DNA from: Saccharospirillum alexandrii
Lineage (GTDB): Bacteria > Pseudomonadota > Gammaproteobacteria > Pseudomonadales > Natronospirillaceae
Direction: 5' to 3'
DNA length: 64,000 nucleotides
Assembly (NCBI RefSeq): GCF_004000275.1
Contig: NZ_RCIP01000002.1
Coordinates: 62,283-126,282, forward strand
Of the stretch, positions 1-9,339 are shown in pieces. Both the position numbers and the translations under genes were made by a program. A model generated the notes under the pieces. That model made no database searches and was not told the origin of the DNA. It saw only the letters and a list, made by a program, of their open reading frames with translations. The number at the start of each line of letters is the position of its first letter. Position 1 is the first letter of the stretch.

Positions 1-30
1 CTGCTCGCGTTTCGGAGTCCGCATTGTCAT
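1..30 (-). CDS. Partial 5' end of the gene downstream of lepB (possible DUF4845 protein)
   Basis: On the minus strand, about 110 bases after the lepB stop, an ATG at 30 (or an in-frame ATG at 24) opens a frame that reads off the window edge, beginning Met-Thr-Met-Arg-Thr-Pro-Lys-Arg-Glu-Gln. An AGGA motif lies a few bases upstream. In Pseudomonas-like genomes lepB is followed by a small membrane protein (DUF4845) with a short basic start and then by rnc, and this basic start fits. Another ATG at 34 opens a different frame, so the identity is a guess from position. Confidence 0.3.
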   Translation of the reverse strand, partial: MTMRTPKREQ

Positions 31-140
31 TCATCCTGTTATGGGGCAATGCCGTGTGCATTGCCGGTCTTATGGGGCAGGTTGGAACACCGGTTCACGG
101 CTTGCCACTGCTTCGGGGTAAACTCGCGCAGTCTGGTGAC

Positions 141-1244
141 TTAGTCAATAGCGCCGACGCGTGAGAAGGCCGGATACCAGCCCTTCCAGGTCATCCAGAC
201 GGCCACGGCTTCACCGAGTATCGCGTTTTCGTCCACAAACCCCCAGGCATTATTGCCCTGGTTATTATAGTCGCTTTGCTCCAGACGACGCTGCCCTTCC
301 CAGTACCGGGAATCGTGACTGGCGTCACGGTTATCACCCATCACAAAGTAATGCCCTTCCGGCACCACTACGCCTTCGGCGGGCACCCACTCGTGCGGAT
401 GCCGGCTTGGACCCGCCTGATTCTGATAGATAAAGTGCTCTACATCGCCCAATTGTTCGCTGTACAGCGTATAGCGGCCTTCGTTGTCAGCGGTACGCTG
501 TTCAAAGGCAAAATCAATGGCTTCGCCATTGATGCTGAGCTGACGGCGACCGTAATCGTATTGAATCAGGTCTCCCGGCAAGCCAACGACACGTTTGATG
601 AAGTTCTTGCTGGGTTCATGCGGAGGCCGAAAGACAATGACATCACCACGCTCGGGCTGGCTTACCGGAATGACCACGTCATTGGTCACGGGCATGCGCA
701 GGCCGTAAGTGAAGCGGTTCACAATGATGAAGTCACCAATTTCCAGTGTCGGCTTCATCGATCCCGAGGGAATTTGAAACGGTTCGAACAAAAAGCTGCG
801 CAGCACGAACACAATGAGCAACACGGGGAAGAAGGAACGGCTGTTTTCTATCAGCCCCGGCTCTACATTCAAGTCCTCACGAACGGTTTTGAAATCCGCC
901 ATGGACTGTTCAGCTGCAGCCAGAACCTTGCGACGGTAAGCCCGCAACAGCAGGATATCGGCCAGATACACCAGTCCGGTAACCAGCGTGGCTACTGCCA
1001 GCAACAACGCAAAATCGAAGCTCTGCTGAATGGTCTGCCAGATCAACGCCAACAGCAGAGCCAGCAGTGCGTAACCCAGCCCCCGCTCCAGTAAGTTGGG
1101 GGCAAACAGTGCCTCCAGCTGCTCCCGGCTCCAGTCACTCTGGTCAACCGCGACAGCCAGGCATCGCCGCTGCCGGATAAAGATCGCCGCTGCCAGCACC
1201 ACCGTCATGACCAGGCTGGCCCAAAAAAGCACAATCACGTTCAT
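141..1244 (-). CDS. lepB: Signal peptidase I
   Basis: Membrane-anchored serine protease that removes signal peptides from proteins exported by Sec. The 367-residue product has hydrophobic segments near residues 3-24, 57-72 and 78-100, and another at about 139-151 just before the catalytic domain. The nucleophile is the second Ser of Ser-Gly-Ser-Met (about residue 162), and the general base is Lys in Phe-Ile-Lys-Arg-Val-Val-Gly-Leu-Pro-Gly-Asp (about 217). The Gly-Asp-Asn-Arg-Asp-x-Ser-x-Asp-Ser-Arg box lies near the C terminus. It is somewhat longer than E. coli LepB (324 residues) because of the N-terminal membrane part. It follows lepA on the same strand, but a 160-bp structured repeat fills most of the 219-bp gap, so it may have its own expression signals. 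Confidence 0.97.
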   Translation of the reverse strand: MNVIVLFWASLVMTVVLAAAIFIRQRRCLAVAVDQSDWSREQLEALFAPNLLERGLGYALLALLLALIWQTIQQSFDFALLLAVATLVTGLVYLADILLLRAYRRKVLAAAEQSMADFKTVREDLNVEPGLIENSRSFFPVLLIVFVLRSFLFEPFQIPSGSMKPTLEIGDFIIVNRFTYGLRMPVTNDVVIPVSQPERGDVIVFRPPHEPSKNFIKRVVGLPGDLIQYDYGRRQLSINGEAIDFAFEQRTADNEGRYTLYSEQLGDVEHFIYQNQAGPSRHPHEWVPAEGVVVPEGHYFVMGDNRDASHDSRYWEGQRRLEQSDYNNQGNNAWGFVDENAILGEAVAVWMTWKGWYPAFSRVGAID

Positions 1245-1295
1245 TCCATACTGTCCTTATGCAAAACACTGGCACGAAGGGCCAGGCGGGCCTTG

Positions 1296-1455
1296 CAGTC
1301 CCATGCGCAAAGTTCTGTCACTCTTCCCTGTACCAGCGAGCCCGGAGTTTCGGTGTAAAACCCTGAAATAGCGGTGCTATTCCGGCGGCACTCCGCCTTA
1401 CTCTAACTTGCTGGCGTCGTTCTTTAGTGACAGTACTGCACGAATGGGACCACTG
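1296..1455. repeat. Structured intergenic repeat, family 2, copy 1 (between lepA and lepB)
   Basis: This 160-bp block matches 35855-36016 over its length. Shared stretches include CCATGCGCAAAGT, GAAATAGCGGTGCTATT, CTCCGCCT-like and GGCGTCG. The ends are inverted: CAGTCCCAT at the left answers ATGGGACCACTG at the right, with three bases missing from the left arm, and CTGTCACT answers AGTGACAG further in. A hairpin AATAGC-GGT-GCTATT lies near the middle. No convincing reading frame spans it. It could be a non-autonomous mobile element or a structured transcript. Confidence 0.8.
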
Positions 1456-1463
1456 GGGGCCGG

Positions 1464-3266
1464 TCAACTATCCACTTTCAAAATCGCCAGGAAGGCATCC
1501 TGCGGGATCGATACCGAGCCGACCTGTTTCATTCGCTTTTTGCCTTCTTTCTGGCGTTGCAACAATTTCTTCTTGCGGCTGACGTCGCCGCCGTAACATT
1601 TTGCGGTAACGTTTTTGCGCAGGGCTTTCACCGTGGTACGCGCAACGACCTGGTTGCCAATGGCTGCCTGTACCGCCACATCAAACATCTGACGGGGAAT
1701 AAGCTCTTTCATCTTTTCACACAGCGAACGACCGCGGCGTTGCACGTGATCGCGGTGCATGATGACCGCCAGGGCGTCCACCCGGTCGCCGTTGACCAGC
1801 ACGTCGAGACGCGTCAGTTCCGAGGCTTCAAAGCGGTCGAAGGCGAAATCGAGCGAGGCAAAACCACGACTGACCGATTTGAGCCGATCAAAGAAATCCA
1901 TCACGATTTCAGCCATCGGCAAATCGTATTCCAGCGATACCTGCCCGCCCAGGAACTGCATGTCACGCTGCACACCCCGTTTTTCAACACAAAGGGTAAT
2001 CACGTTGCCGACATGCTCCTGAGGCACCAGAATCGACGCCCTGACAATGGGCTCCCGGAATTCCTCAATGTTGTTAACGGCGGGCAGTTTCGATGGGTTA
2101 TCGACAAAAATAACCTCGCCGTCTGTTTTCAGTATTTCGTACACCACCGTCGGCGCCGTGATGATCAGGTCCAGATCGTATTCGCGCTCCAACCGTTCCT
2201 GGATGATTTCCATGTGCAACATGCCGAGGAAACCACAGCGAAAACCAAAGCCCAGTGCATCAGAGCTTTCCGGCTCATAGAACAGACTGGCGTCGTTCAG
2301 GCTGAGTTTTTCAAGGGCGGTGCGAAAGTCTTCGTAATCGTCGGCAGAGACCGGAAACAGGCCGGCATAGACCTGCGGCTTGCTCTTCTTGAAGCCGGGT
2401 ACGGCGGCGACGTTGGGGGTACTCGACAGAGTTATGGTATCGCCAACTGGTGCGCCGCGAATCTCCTTGATGGAGGCGCAGATAAACCCGACTTCACCTG
2501 CTCTAAGCCGGTTCTTTTCAGCCATCTTCGGCGTAAAGATACCCAGCTTGTCGACCACATGTACGCGACCGGTGCTCTTGATAATGATCTTGTCGCCCTT
2601 GTTCAGGGTGCCGTGGCGAACGCGAACCAGAGAAACCACCCCCAGGTAGTTATCAAACCAGGAATCGATAATCAACGCCTGCAAGTCGCCCTCGAGCTCG
2701 CCCACCGGCGGTGGTATGCGTTCGATCAGTTGCTCGAGCACGTCTTCGATGCCCAGGCCACTCTTTGCCGAGGCATGCACTGCATCGTGTGCGTCGATGC
2801 CGATGATCTCTTCAATTTCCTGGGCGACACGGTCGGGCTCTGCCTGGGGCAGGTCCATCTTGTTCAACACCGGTACCACCTCAAGGCCCTGCTCAATGGC
2901 GGTATAGCAGTTGGCGACAGACTGGGCTTCAACTCCCTGGGCAGCGTCGACGACCAACAGAGCCCCTTCACAGGCAAACAGCGAGCGCGAGACTTCATAG
3001 GCGAAGTCGACGTGCCCCGGCGTATCGATGAAATTCAACTGGTAGACTTTGCCATCGCGAGCCTTATAGTCGAGGGTCACGCTCTGTGCCTTGATGGTAA
3101 TGCCCCGCTCACGCTCCAGATCCATGGAATCCAGCACCTGCTCGGCCATCTCACGCTCGGTCAGGCCGCCACACACCTGAATAAAACGGTCTGCCAATGT
3201 GGATTTGCCATGGTCAATATGGGCGATGATGGAGAAGTTACGGATGTGGGAGAGATCACTGCTCAC
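1464..3266 (-). CDS. lepA: Elongation factor 4 (ribosome back-translocase)
   Basis: Translational GTPase that acts on stalled or mistranslocated ribosomes. The 600-residue length is typical. The G1 loop Ala-His-Ile-Asp-His-Gly-Lys-Ser-Thr lies at about residues 15-23, the G3 motif Asp-Thr-Pro-Gly-His at about 81-85, and the G4 motif Asn-Lys-Met-Asp at about 135-138. The EF4-specific C-terminal domain follows, with the conserved basic Ser-Arg-Lys-Lys-Lys-Leu-Leu stretch. It lies between mucD and lepB as in many gammaproteobacteria. A long open frame on the opposite strand (1557-3287) is its antisense shadow. Confidence 0.98.
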   Translation of the reverse strand: MSSDLSHIRNFSIIAHIDHGKSTLADRFIQVCGGLTEREMAEQVLDSMDLERERGITIKAQSVTLDYKARDGKVYQLNFIDTPGHVDFAYEVSRSLFACEGALLVVDAAQGVEAQSVANCYTAIEQGLEVVPVLNKMDLPQAEPDRVAQEIEEIIGIDAHDAVHASAKSGLGIEDVLEQLIERIPPPVGELEGDLQALIIDSWFDNYLGVVSLVRVRHGTLNKGDKIIIKSTGRVHVVDKLGIFTPKMAEKNRLRAGEVGFICASIKEIRGAPVGDTITLSSTPNVAAVPGFKKSKPQVYAGLFPVSADDYEDFRTALEKLSLNDASLFYEPESSDALGFGFRCGFLGMLHMEIIQERLEREYDLDLIITAPTVVYEILKTDGEVIFVDNPSKLPAVNNIEEFREPIVRASILVPQEHVGNVITLCVEKRGVQRDMQFLGGQVSLEYDLPMAEIVMDFFDRLKSVSRGFASLDFAFDRFEASELTRLDVLVNGDRVDALAVIMHRDHVQRRGRSLCEKMKELIPRQMFDVAVQAAIGNQVVARTTVKALRKNVTAKCYGGDVSRKKKLLQRQKEGKKRMKQVGSVSIPQDAFLAILKVDS

Positions 3267-3333
3267 AGAAGCAAATACTCAGCTTAAAAATGGGGTCGCG
3301 AGTTTAAACCATTTGACCTGTGAACACCATGAC

Positions 3334-3363
3334 AGCCCCGGCCGAAAGCGACCGGCCGGGGCT
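3334..3363. terminator. GC-rich hairpin between mucD and lepA
   Basis: AGCCCCGGCC (3334-3343) pairs with GGCCGGGGCT (3354-3363) around a 10-base loop, directly downstream of the mucD stop. Neither side has a clear T tract in the direction of mucD transcription, so it may attenuate or stabilise the transcript rather than terminate it. Confidence 0.5.
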
Positions 3364-3368
3364 TTGAT

Positions 3369-4754
3369 TCACTCGGTGGGAATCGCCAGGTAGACGATGT
3401 TGGTGCCGCGCAGAATGCGGACCGCTACTGCCCCATTCTGCGGCAATTCACGCACAATACGGTCGAAGTCTTCTTTATCGCGAACAAAGGACCCCCCCAT
3501 CATGGTGATGACATCACCGGACTGCAGCCCCGCTTCCTGAGCAGGCCCGGCCAGCACTTCTTCCACCAAGACACCATCACGGTCGCCCGCATCCACCACC
3601 AGGATGTTCAGCGAATTGTCTGAACTCGGCTCCGGAGGCGCTGCCTGGGCCGCTACGCGGGTCTCATCGAGTATTCCGATGGTGACATCAAGGGTTTCAC
3701 GCTCTCCATTACGCAGCACAACAACCTCAACCGAGCTTTCGGGCATAACCTGACCCACCAGGGGTGGCAGATCGGAATAGCGACGCACCGGTTTACCGTC
3801 GAACTCGAGAATGATGTCATCGGCTCGAATACCGCCCTGCTCGGCCGGGCTGCCTTCAAATACCCGGGCAATCAACGCCCCTTCGGCACGATCCAGACCC
3901 ATTGACCGGGCCAGCTCAAGGTTCTCGTTAAAGGGAGGGTACATTTCGACGCCCAGCCAGCCGCGCTGAACCTCACCATTGTCTCTCAACTGGTCGGCAA
4001 TGTTCATGGCGATATCAATCGGGATGGCAAAGGAAACGCCCATGAATCCCCCTGAGCGGGTATAGATCTGGGAATTGATACCAACCACTTCGCCATCCAG
4101 GTTAAACAAGGGACCGCCGGAGTTACCCGGGTTGATGGCAACATCGGTCTGAATAAAAGGCACGTAGCGGTCCGACCCACCGAGTGCGCGCCCCTTGGCA
4201 CTGACGATACCGGCAGTAACCGAATATTCGAAGTTGAACGGCGATCCGATGGCCAGCACCCATTCGCCTACTTTAAGGTCCTCGCTGCTACCGATGGTCA
4301 CCGCGTGCAGGTCTTCCGCGTCAACTTTCAGCAGCGCCACATCACTTTGCGGGTCGGTGCCAATCACCTCAGCCGCGTAAGAGGTGCCATTGGTCAGCAT
4401 CACCCGAACGTCGTCGGCCCCGTCAATGACGTGGTTGTTGGTCAGAATGTAACCATCTTCAGAGAGAATAAACCCCGAGCCGAGCCCCTCCCTTGGCGTT
4501 GGGCTGGGCCGCTGGAAATCGAAATTCGGTGGCAACTGATCGCCAAAGAAATAGCGGAAAAACTCCGGCACCTGCTGGTTGCTGTCCGGTCGGGCCGACC
4601 GTTCAGCCGGTGCGGTTGAGGTGGTGATTTTTACCACTGACGGTGAATGCTCTTCCACCAGTTCAGTAAAATCGGGTAAGCCTTCAGCGATGGCCTGGCT
4701 GGCCAAAAACAAAACGCCCACGACTGCGGTAACAATGGATGTCCGTTGAAACAT
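3369..4754 (-). CDS. mucD: DegP/MucD-family periplasmic serine protease-chaperone
   Basis: HtrA-type protease for misfolded envelope proteins. The product has 461 residues and a signal peptide ending near Ala-Ile-Ala. The trypsin-like domain shows His in Thr-Asn-Asn-His-Val, Asp in Asp-Val-Ala-Leu-Leu-Lys and Ser in Gly-Asn-Ser-Gly-Gly-Pro. Two PDZ domains follow, at about residues 260-350 and 370-455. I chose the ATG at 4754 because GTGGAG sits about eight bases upstream; an in-frame GTG at 4769 would add five residues. In Pseudomonas mucD closes the algU-mucABC operon. Here it follows the rseC/mucC homologue without the upstream sigma and anti-sigma genes. Confidence 0.95.
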   Translation of the reverse strand: MFQRTSIVTAVVGVLFLASQAIAEGLPDFTELVEEHSPSVVKITTSTAPAERSARPDSNQQVPEFFRYFFGDQLPPNFDFQRPSPTPREGLGSGFILSEDGYILTNNHVIDGADDVRVMLTNGTSYAAEVIGTDPQSDVALLKVDAEDLHAVTIGSSEDLKVGEWVLAIGSPFNFEYSVTAGIVSAKGRALGGSDRYVPFIQTDVAINPGNSGGPLFNLDGEVVGINSQIYTRSGGFMGVSFAIPIDIAMNIADQLRDNGEVQRGWLGVEMYPPFNENLELARSMGLDRAEGALIARVFEGSPAEQGGIRADDIILEFDGKPVRRYSDLPPLVGQVMPESSVEVVVLRNGERETLDVTIGILDETRVAAQAAPPEPSSDNSLNILVVDAGDRDGVLVEEVLAGPAQEAGLQSGDVITMMGGSFVRDKEDFDRIVRELPQNGAVAVRILRGTNIVYLAIPTE

Positions 4755-4878
4755 GAATGAGTACTCCACTCAGCTTTGAGTTGAACTGGGATGTTAGGCC
4801 TAAGTGTGTCTTATCAAAGCGCCCGGGGTGTTCGTTTTACATGCCATTTACGCCTGGTGAGTCAGTGCGCTGAAGCCT

Positions 4879-5412
4879 CTAGCTGGCTTCCCGGGCGAAT
4901 ACGTCACCCGCCGGCTCTTCAATCGACAAAATGCGAGGCTGTGCGGTCTCGCCCGGATGGGCAAAGCGCCAGCGGGTGATGACCACCGCGACGGCACCTG
5001 CAAGTAAGGCCGTCACCAGCTGTACCGGTTCAGCCAGAGACAGTCGAGTAGTCACCCACAGCGCCAGGAAAGCGGGCAATAGTGGCCACAGATACATCCA
5101 GACAGCAGCCTGCGAGAGGGCATCTTCCGGTATGCCCAGGCGAACGACATCGCCCGGGCGCAACGCCCGAGTCGCCAGGGTGTTGGCGCTGTCGATAAAG
5201 AAATGATTCTTGGCATCCTGGCGGTCGGTGCCGCCCCACTCGCTCAGCACCGCCTGGCCACACCCCTGCCGGGCCTTGCAACTCTGACAGGCGCTGGTTT
5301 GCACAACGGAAACAACGCTCCCATCAGCATTTACGTCAATAACCTGTCCACGCTCTTCGACCACCGGGTATCCGTCGCTGCCTGATTCGAGACAGACAGT
5401 ATAACGATTCAA
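4879..5412 (-). CDS. rseC: RseC/MucC family protein (SoxR reducing system-like)
   Basis: Small inner-membrane protein linked in relatives to sigma-E regulation, SoxR reduction or electron-transfer (Rsx/Rnf) complexes. The 177-residue product begins with a soluble part containing a four-cysteine cluster (Cys-Gln-Ser-Cys ... Gly-Cys-Gly, about residues 40-51). Two adjacent membrane segments follow at about 105-122 and 130-147. nadB is divergent 136 bp upstream. In E. coli and Pseudomonas the rpoE/algU, rseA/mucA and rseB/mucB genes lie in this gap, and here they are absent. Confidence 0.9.
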   Translation of the reverse strand: MNRYTVCLESGSDGYPVVEERGQVIDVNADGSVVSVVQTSACQSCKARQGCGQAVLSEWGGTDRQDAKNHFFIDSANTLATRALRPGDVVRLGIPEDALSQAAVWMYLWPLLPAFLALWVTTRLSLAEPVQLVTALLAGAVAVVITRWRFAHPGETAQPRILSIEEPAGDVFAREAS

Positions 5413-5548
5413 CGGCGCTCAACAAAAGACCGCAACGCCCTGGGTTACCCGGGAGTGAGTAATCAACCGGAGTTTGGTTATACTGCGCTCCATGCGCCTG
5501 ACCTGCTTCGCTTCAGGCCACCCCATACTGTCTACGGAGAACGCTTCA

Positions 5549-7156
5549 ATGCCTTCACGATTGTCCGCTGATGTTCTGGTTATCGGCACGGGTGCGGCCG
5601 GACTTACACTGGCTCTGAGCCTGCCACGCGACCTGAACATTTATCTGGTGTGCAAGGGTGAACTGGGCTGGGGCTCGACAGCCTGGGCACAGGGGGGGGT
5701 TGCGGCCGTACTGGATAAAGTCGATTCAGTCGACGATCACGTCGCGGATACGCTGAAGGCAGGCGCCGGATTGTGCGAGCCCAAAGCGGTGCGCCATACG
5801 GTTGAGCGGTCGGCCAGTGCCATTCAGTGGCTGATCGACCAGGGGGTTCCTTTCACCCACGAAGACGGCTCAGAAGTCGACTACCACCTGACCCGGGAGG
5901 GAGGCCACCGGCACCGGCGCATCATTCATGCCGCCGATGCCACTGGCCGGGCTATTTCCGAAACTCTGGTCCGTAACGTTCAACAACGCGCCAACATCCA
6001 CGTACTTGAACAGCACATTGCGGTCGATCTGATCACCCACAACAAGATCAACGGCACTTCCGATGCGCCTGACCGCTGCCTCGGCGCCTATGTTCTGGAC
6101 CGGCGAAACGACCGTGTGGTAACCATTGGCGCCCGGTCTACGGTCATCGCCAGCGGCGGAGCCAGCAAGGTGTACCTCTTTACCAGCAACCCGGATGGTG
6201 CCACTGGCGATGGCATCGCCATGGCGTGGCGGGCTGGTTGCCGCGTGGTCAACATGGAATTCAACCAGTTCCACCCGACCTGCCTGTACCACCCCAAAGC
6301 CAAGTCGTTTCTGATTTCCGAAGCGGTGCGTGGTGAAGGCGGGCTGTTAAAGCTGCCCAATGGCGAACGGTTTATGCATCGTTTCGACGAGCGCGGCGAA
6401 TTGGCCCCGCGGGACATCGTCGCCCGCGCCATCGACCACGAAATGAAGCGACTCGGCGCCGACCATCTGTATCTGGACATCAGTCACAAGCCTGCCGCCT
6501 TCATTCGCAGCCACTTCCCCACCATTTACGAGCGCTGCCTGAGCTATGGCTACGACATGACCCAGGAACCCATTCCCGTCGTGCCGGCAGCACACTATAC
6601 CTGTGGTGGTATTCGCACCGACCTGCATGCCCGAACCGATCTCGCCGGACTGTACGCGGCCGGCGAGTGCGCCTATACCGGCCTGCACGGCGCTAATAGG
6701 CTGGCATCCAATTCCCTGCTCGAGTGTATTGTCTTTGCGCAAATGGCCGCCGCCGACATTCTGGACAATGACCCGCCTCCCAATGACCCGGACGACCTGC
6801 CGCTCTGGGATGAATCCAGAGTGTCCGACTCCGATGAAAAAGTCGTCATCAGTCACAACTGGGATGAGATTCGCCGTTTCATGTGGGACTACGTGGGCAT
6901 TGTTCGCAGCGATAAACGCCTGGAACGCGCCCTGCGTCGGGTGCGCTTGCTCAAGCAGGAAATTCAGGACTATTACGCCAATTTCCGGGTCAGTTCCGAC
7001 TTGCTGGAGTTGCGCAATCTGGTGGTCGTGGCCGAACTGATCATAGAATCGGCTCTGTCTCGCAAGGAAAGCCGCGGCCTGCACTACACCCGCAGCTACC
7101 CTGAGCCCCAGGAGCAAACGGAGATTACGGTACTGTCTCCGGAACGAAAACGCTGA
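5549..7156 (+). CDS. nadB: L-aspartate oxidase
   Basis: FAD enzyme that oxidises L-aspartate to iminoaspartate, the first step of de novo NAD synthesis. From the ATG at 5549 it has 535 residues, the usual family length, with GGAG about nine bases upstream. A TTG-initiated extension to 5474 is unlikely. It has an N-terminal Rossmann motif Gly-Thr-Gly-Ala-Ala-Gly-Leu, the Ser-Thr-Ala-Trp-Ala-Gln-Gly-Gly flavin motif and the conserved [10 protein letters not shown] box. nadD, a later enzyme of the pathway, is also in this window at 31.5 kb. Confidence 0.97.
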   Translation: MPSRLSADVLVIGTGAAGLTLALSLPRDLNIYLVCKGELGWGSTAWAQGGVAAVLDKVDSVDDHVADTLKAGAGLCEPKAVRHTVERSASAIQWLIDQGVPFTHEDGSEVDYHLTREGGHRHRRIIHAADATGRAISETLVRNVQQRANIHVLEQHIAVDLITHNKINGTSDAPDRCLGAYVLDRRNDRVVTIGARSTVIASGGASKVYLFTSNPDGATGDGIAMAWRAGCRVVNMEFNQFHPTCLYHPKAKSFLISEAVRGEGGLLKLPNGERFMHRFDERGELAPRDIVARAIDHEMKRLGADHLYLDISHKPAAFIRSHFPTIYERCLSYGYDMTQEPIPVVPAAHYTCGGIRTDLHARTDLAGLYAAGECAYTGLHGANRLASNSLLECIVFAQMAAADILDNDPPPNDPDDLPLWDESRVSDSDEKVVISHNWDEIRRFMWDYVGIVRSDKRLERALRRVRLLKQEIQDYYANFRVSSDLLELRNLVVVAELIIESALSRKESRGLHYTRSYPEPQEQTEITVLSPERKR

Positions 7157-7230
7157 ACTCTGAATTCAGGAACAATGCCTGAGTCAAGTTTCGGAGTTCG
7201 TGGTGGCCCTAGTGCCAATGGTTCGCGCCA

Positions 7231-7331
7231 GCTACCTGGGGTACTCCTGTAGGGTCGGCGTGAACCCGTCCATGGAGCCTAGGCAGCAGCATCCATTCTG
7301 CGGTCTCCCCTACAGGAGTACCCCAGGCAGC
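7231..7331. repeat. Three-stem palindromic repeat, family 1, copy A (nadB/ygfX gap)
   Basis: Outer arms 7231-7254 and 7308-7331 are complementary over 24 bases with one mismatch. Between them lies the family core: GTCGGCGTGAACCCGTCC, then CATGGAGCCTAGG, then a hairpin around GCAGCATCCATTCTGC. It sits between the convergent ends of nadB and ygfX and may stop transcription from both sides. Other copies are at 30918-31030, 39002-39100 and 40430-40510. Confidence 0.85.
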
Positions 7332-7367
7332 CACCGCTAGTCCATGGAGCGAACGTCGAAACCTGAT

Positions 7368-7808
7368 TTACATTCTTTCTGGCTCCCGACGTACAGCGCT
7401 GGCCTGAATTCGAAACCAGGCATTGAGACTGCGCCAGCTGGGGTCGGTTACGCTGTCGCGCCAGATCATCAGGTCGCGTCGGTTTCCGGTATCGGCGCAT
7501 TCCAGCTCAAAACGAACATAGAGCGCATTGCGTCGGCCGAGCCCGCGCCATAAGTAGCGTTCGGCCCCGGAGGGCGTCAACTGATCGTACAGCCAAAGCT
7601 CCGCCCCCACCCAACGCAGATAGACCGGCGGCGGTTCCGAGCGAACTGCCACCACCAGGCAAAGGCCCAATACCAGGGCAAGCGCACCCAAAGACCAAAG
7701 CGGCAACGCACTGAAACCCAGCAATAGCAGACACAAGACCAGGGGCGCCGACATCATCAACCAGCGCAGACGGGAGGGTTGTAACCGGCACTCAATCGGG
7801 TTGGACAC
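7368..7808 (-). CDS. ygfX: YgfX/CptA-like membrane protein
   Basis: 146-residue protein with two adjacent hydrophobic segments (about residues 17-32 and 37-54) and a soluble C-terminal part containing conserved-looking Trp and Leu positions, typical of the YgfX family. The family partners SdhE, and in E. coli it has been described as a toxin affecting MreB and FtsZ. Translation appears to start at a GTG at 7808, overlapping the sdhE end by 17 bases, so the two are co-transcribed and coupled. The call rests on topology and on the sdhE neighbour more than on motifs. Confidence 0.75.
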   Translation of the reverse strand: MSNPIECRLQPSRLRWLMMSAPLVLCLLLLGFSALPLWSLGALALVLGLCLVVAVRSEPPPVYLRWVGAELWLYDQLTPSGAERYLWRGLGRRNALYVRFELECADTGNRRDLMIWRDSVTDPSWRSLNAWFRIQASAVRREPERM

Positions 7809-8052
7809 GATCCAGTATCTTGCGGACCATGTAGGCCATCTCAGGGTCTTCGGGAGTGGATTTTTCCAGAAACCAGTTCCACAAATCCTGATCTTCGTTA
7901 TCGATCAGGCGGCGATAAATGCGCTGATCGTCTTCACCCAGGGTCGGGTACACCGACTCGGTGTAGGGCACCAACAATACATCCAGCTCGAGCATGCCAC
8001 GCCGACTGTGCCACCAGAGGCGGCGATGAATCAAAGCCTGTTCTTCTGTCAT
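7792..8052 (-). CDS. sdhE: FAD assembly factor SdhE
   Basis: Small soluble factor that promotes covalent FAD attachment to succinate dehydrogenase and fumarate reductase. The 86-residue product starts at the ATG at 8052. It contains the family signature Arg-Arg-Gly-Met-Leu-Glu-Leu-Asp with the conserved Arg-Gly-x-x-Glu positions, followed by a helical domain with Asp-x-Asp-Leu-x-Trp. A longer frame upstream to 8232 is not supported. ygfX overlaps its 3' end and ygfZ is divergent, the same arrangement as in E. coli. Confidence 0.93.
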   Translation of the reverse strand: MTEEQALIHRRLWWHSRRGMLELDVLLVPYTESVYPTLGEDDQRIYRRLIDNEDQDLWNWFLEKSTPEDPEMAYMVRKILDRVQPD

Positions 8053-8297
8053 TTCCACAATTAAACGCCCACACTCAAACCCATAATGAGACGCCGGATA
8101 CCTGCTAGTCCCGACACTCCATTTGGAGTGACGCGAGACACCCTTGATGAATCCGGCTGGTGAAGGCAAAGTGTAACAGCAAAGCGAGCGCAAACCGAAC
8201 CTCTCACCACGCCAGTTTGTCTGGCAGGCCAAGGTTCATTAACCTTCACTTTCCGGACCAGACACCCACTACCCAGCCGAATACGGACACCGACATC

Positions 8298-9239
8298 ATG
8301 CCTCTGGCTACCCAACAGACCACAGAACCTTCGTCACCCGTCGACACCCCGATTTTTTACCCGCTTGACCATCTGGCGATACTCGATGTTACCGGCACCG
8401 ACGCCCTGACATTTCTGCAAGGCCAGGGCACCCAGGACTACCTGAAACGTTTGCCACAGGCGCCACTACCCGGGGCATTCTGCACGCCAAAAGGCCGCGT
8501 GGTTGCGAACGTCTGGAACGTTCTGCTGTTAACTGAACCGGCCACCGTCAAGCTGGTGACCGAGCGCAGTGCTGCCGACACCCTAAAACGCCATCTGGGC
8601 AAATACATCCCCTTCTTTCGCGGTTCAAAACTGACGGACCAGAGCCAGGCACTGCATGGGCTGGGGTTGTCCGGCCCGGAAGCCGAGCTCTGGCTGTCCC
8701 GGGTACTGGGTGAAGGCAACAATGGCGTCTGGCGTAAGGGCGGCCACTTTGCCTTCAGCCTGCCCGACGGCCGTTTTCAGCTCTGGCTGTCAGCGCTGGC
8801 AGACGATTACGAACGGTTAATGGAGCAGATCGAATCTGCCCGGGTGCTCCCCGCTGCCGACTGGCAACGATTGGACATCTTCGCTGGCTATCCCTGGGTT
8901 AACGCCAGCCTGACCGGTGAGTTTGTGCCCCAGTCGATCGGGCTTGAACAACTCGACGGGATTTCATTCAACAAGGGTTGCTACACTGGTCAGGAAGTGA
9001 TTTCCCGGCTTCACTACAAGGGAAAGAGTAAGCGCGGCCTGCAACGCCTGCGTTGGCAGGGCAATGCAACACCGGCCGGGCCAGAGGTCTACACCGCCAC
9101 GGGCACCGCCGGTACCTGGATCAACTGGGTAGCAGACGGTGGACACTGCCTGGGACTTGCTATGCTTAAACAGTCTGACGAAGCCCCGGCACTCTACCTG
9201 GACAGTGAGCGGCAGATACCGTTGGAGCTGCTAGACTAG
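8298..9239 (+). CDS. ygfZ: Folate-binding protein YgfZ (Fe-S cluster maintenance)
   Basis: Tetrahydrofolate-dependent protein that supports assembly or repair of certain Fe-S enzymes, related to the glycine cleavage T-protein. From the ATG at 8298 it has 313 residues. The hallmark Lys-Gly-Cys-Tyr-Thr-Gly-Gln-Glu is at about 228-235, followed by Arg-x-His-Tyr-Lys-Gly. The upstream in-frame ATG at 8160 would run across the intergenic region shared with sdhE and is less likely. It is divergent from sdhE-ygfX, so all three genes concern cofactor maturation of respiratory enzymes. Confidence 0.93.
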   Translation: MPLATQQTTEPSSPVDTPIFYPLDHLAILDVTGTDALTFLQGQGTQDYLKRLPQAPLPGAFCTPKGRVVANVWNVLLLTEPATVKLVTERSAADTLKRHLGKYIPFFRGSKLTDQSQALHGLGLSGPEAELWLSRVLGEGNNGVWRKGGHFAFSLPDGRFQLWLSALADDYERLMEQIESARVLPAADWQRLDIFAGYPWVNASLTGEFVPQSIGLEQLDGISFNKGCYTGQEVISRLHYKGKSKRGLQRLRWQGNATPAGPEVYTATGTAGTWINWVADGGHCLGLAMLKQSDEAPALYLDSERQIPLELLD

Positions 9240-9339
9240 GTGATCAAGTGCCCGCAGGCCTGACTGCCTGACGCAGCAAGCCCGTGTTACACTGCCCTAC
9301 CGATGAACGGCATCCCGGTATCAAGGAAACGTTGGCCCC

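Noticed and set aside
1557-3287. 576-codon open frame on the plus strand opposite lepA
   Set aside because: It is the antisense shadow of lepA in GC-rich DNA. The encoded residues match no family, while the minus-strand LepA is complete.
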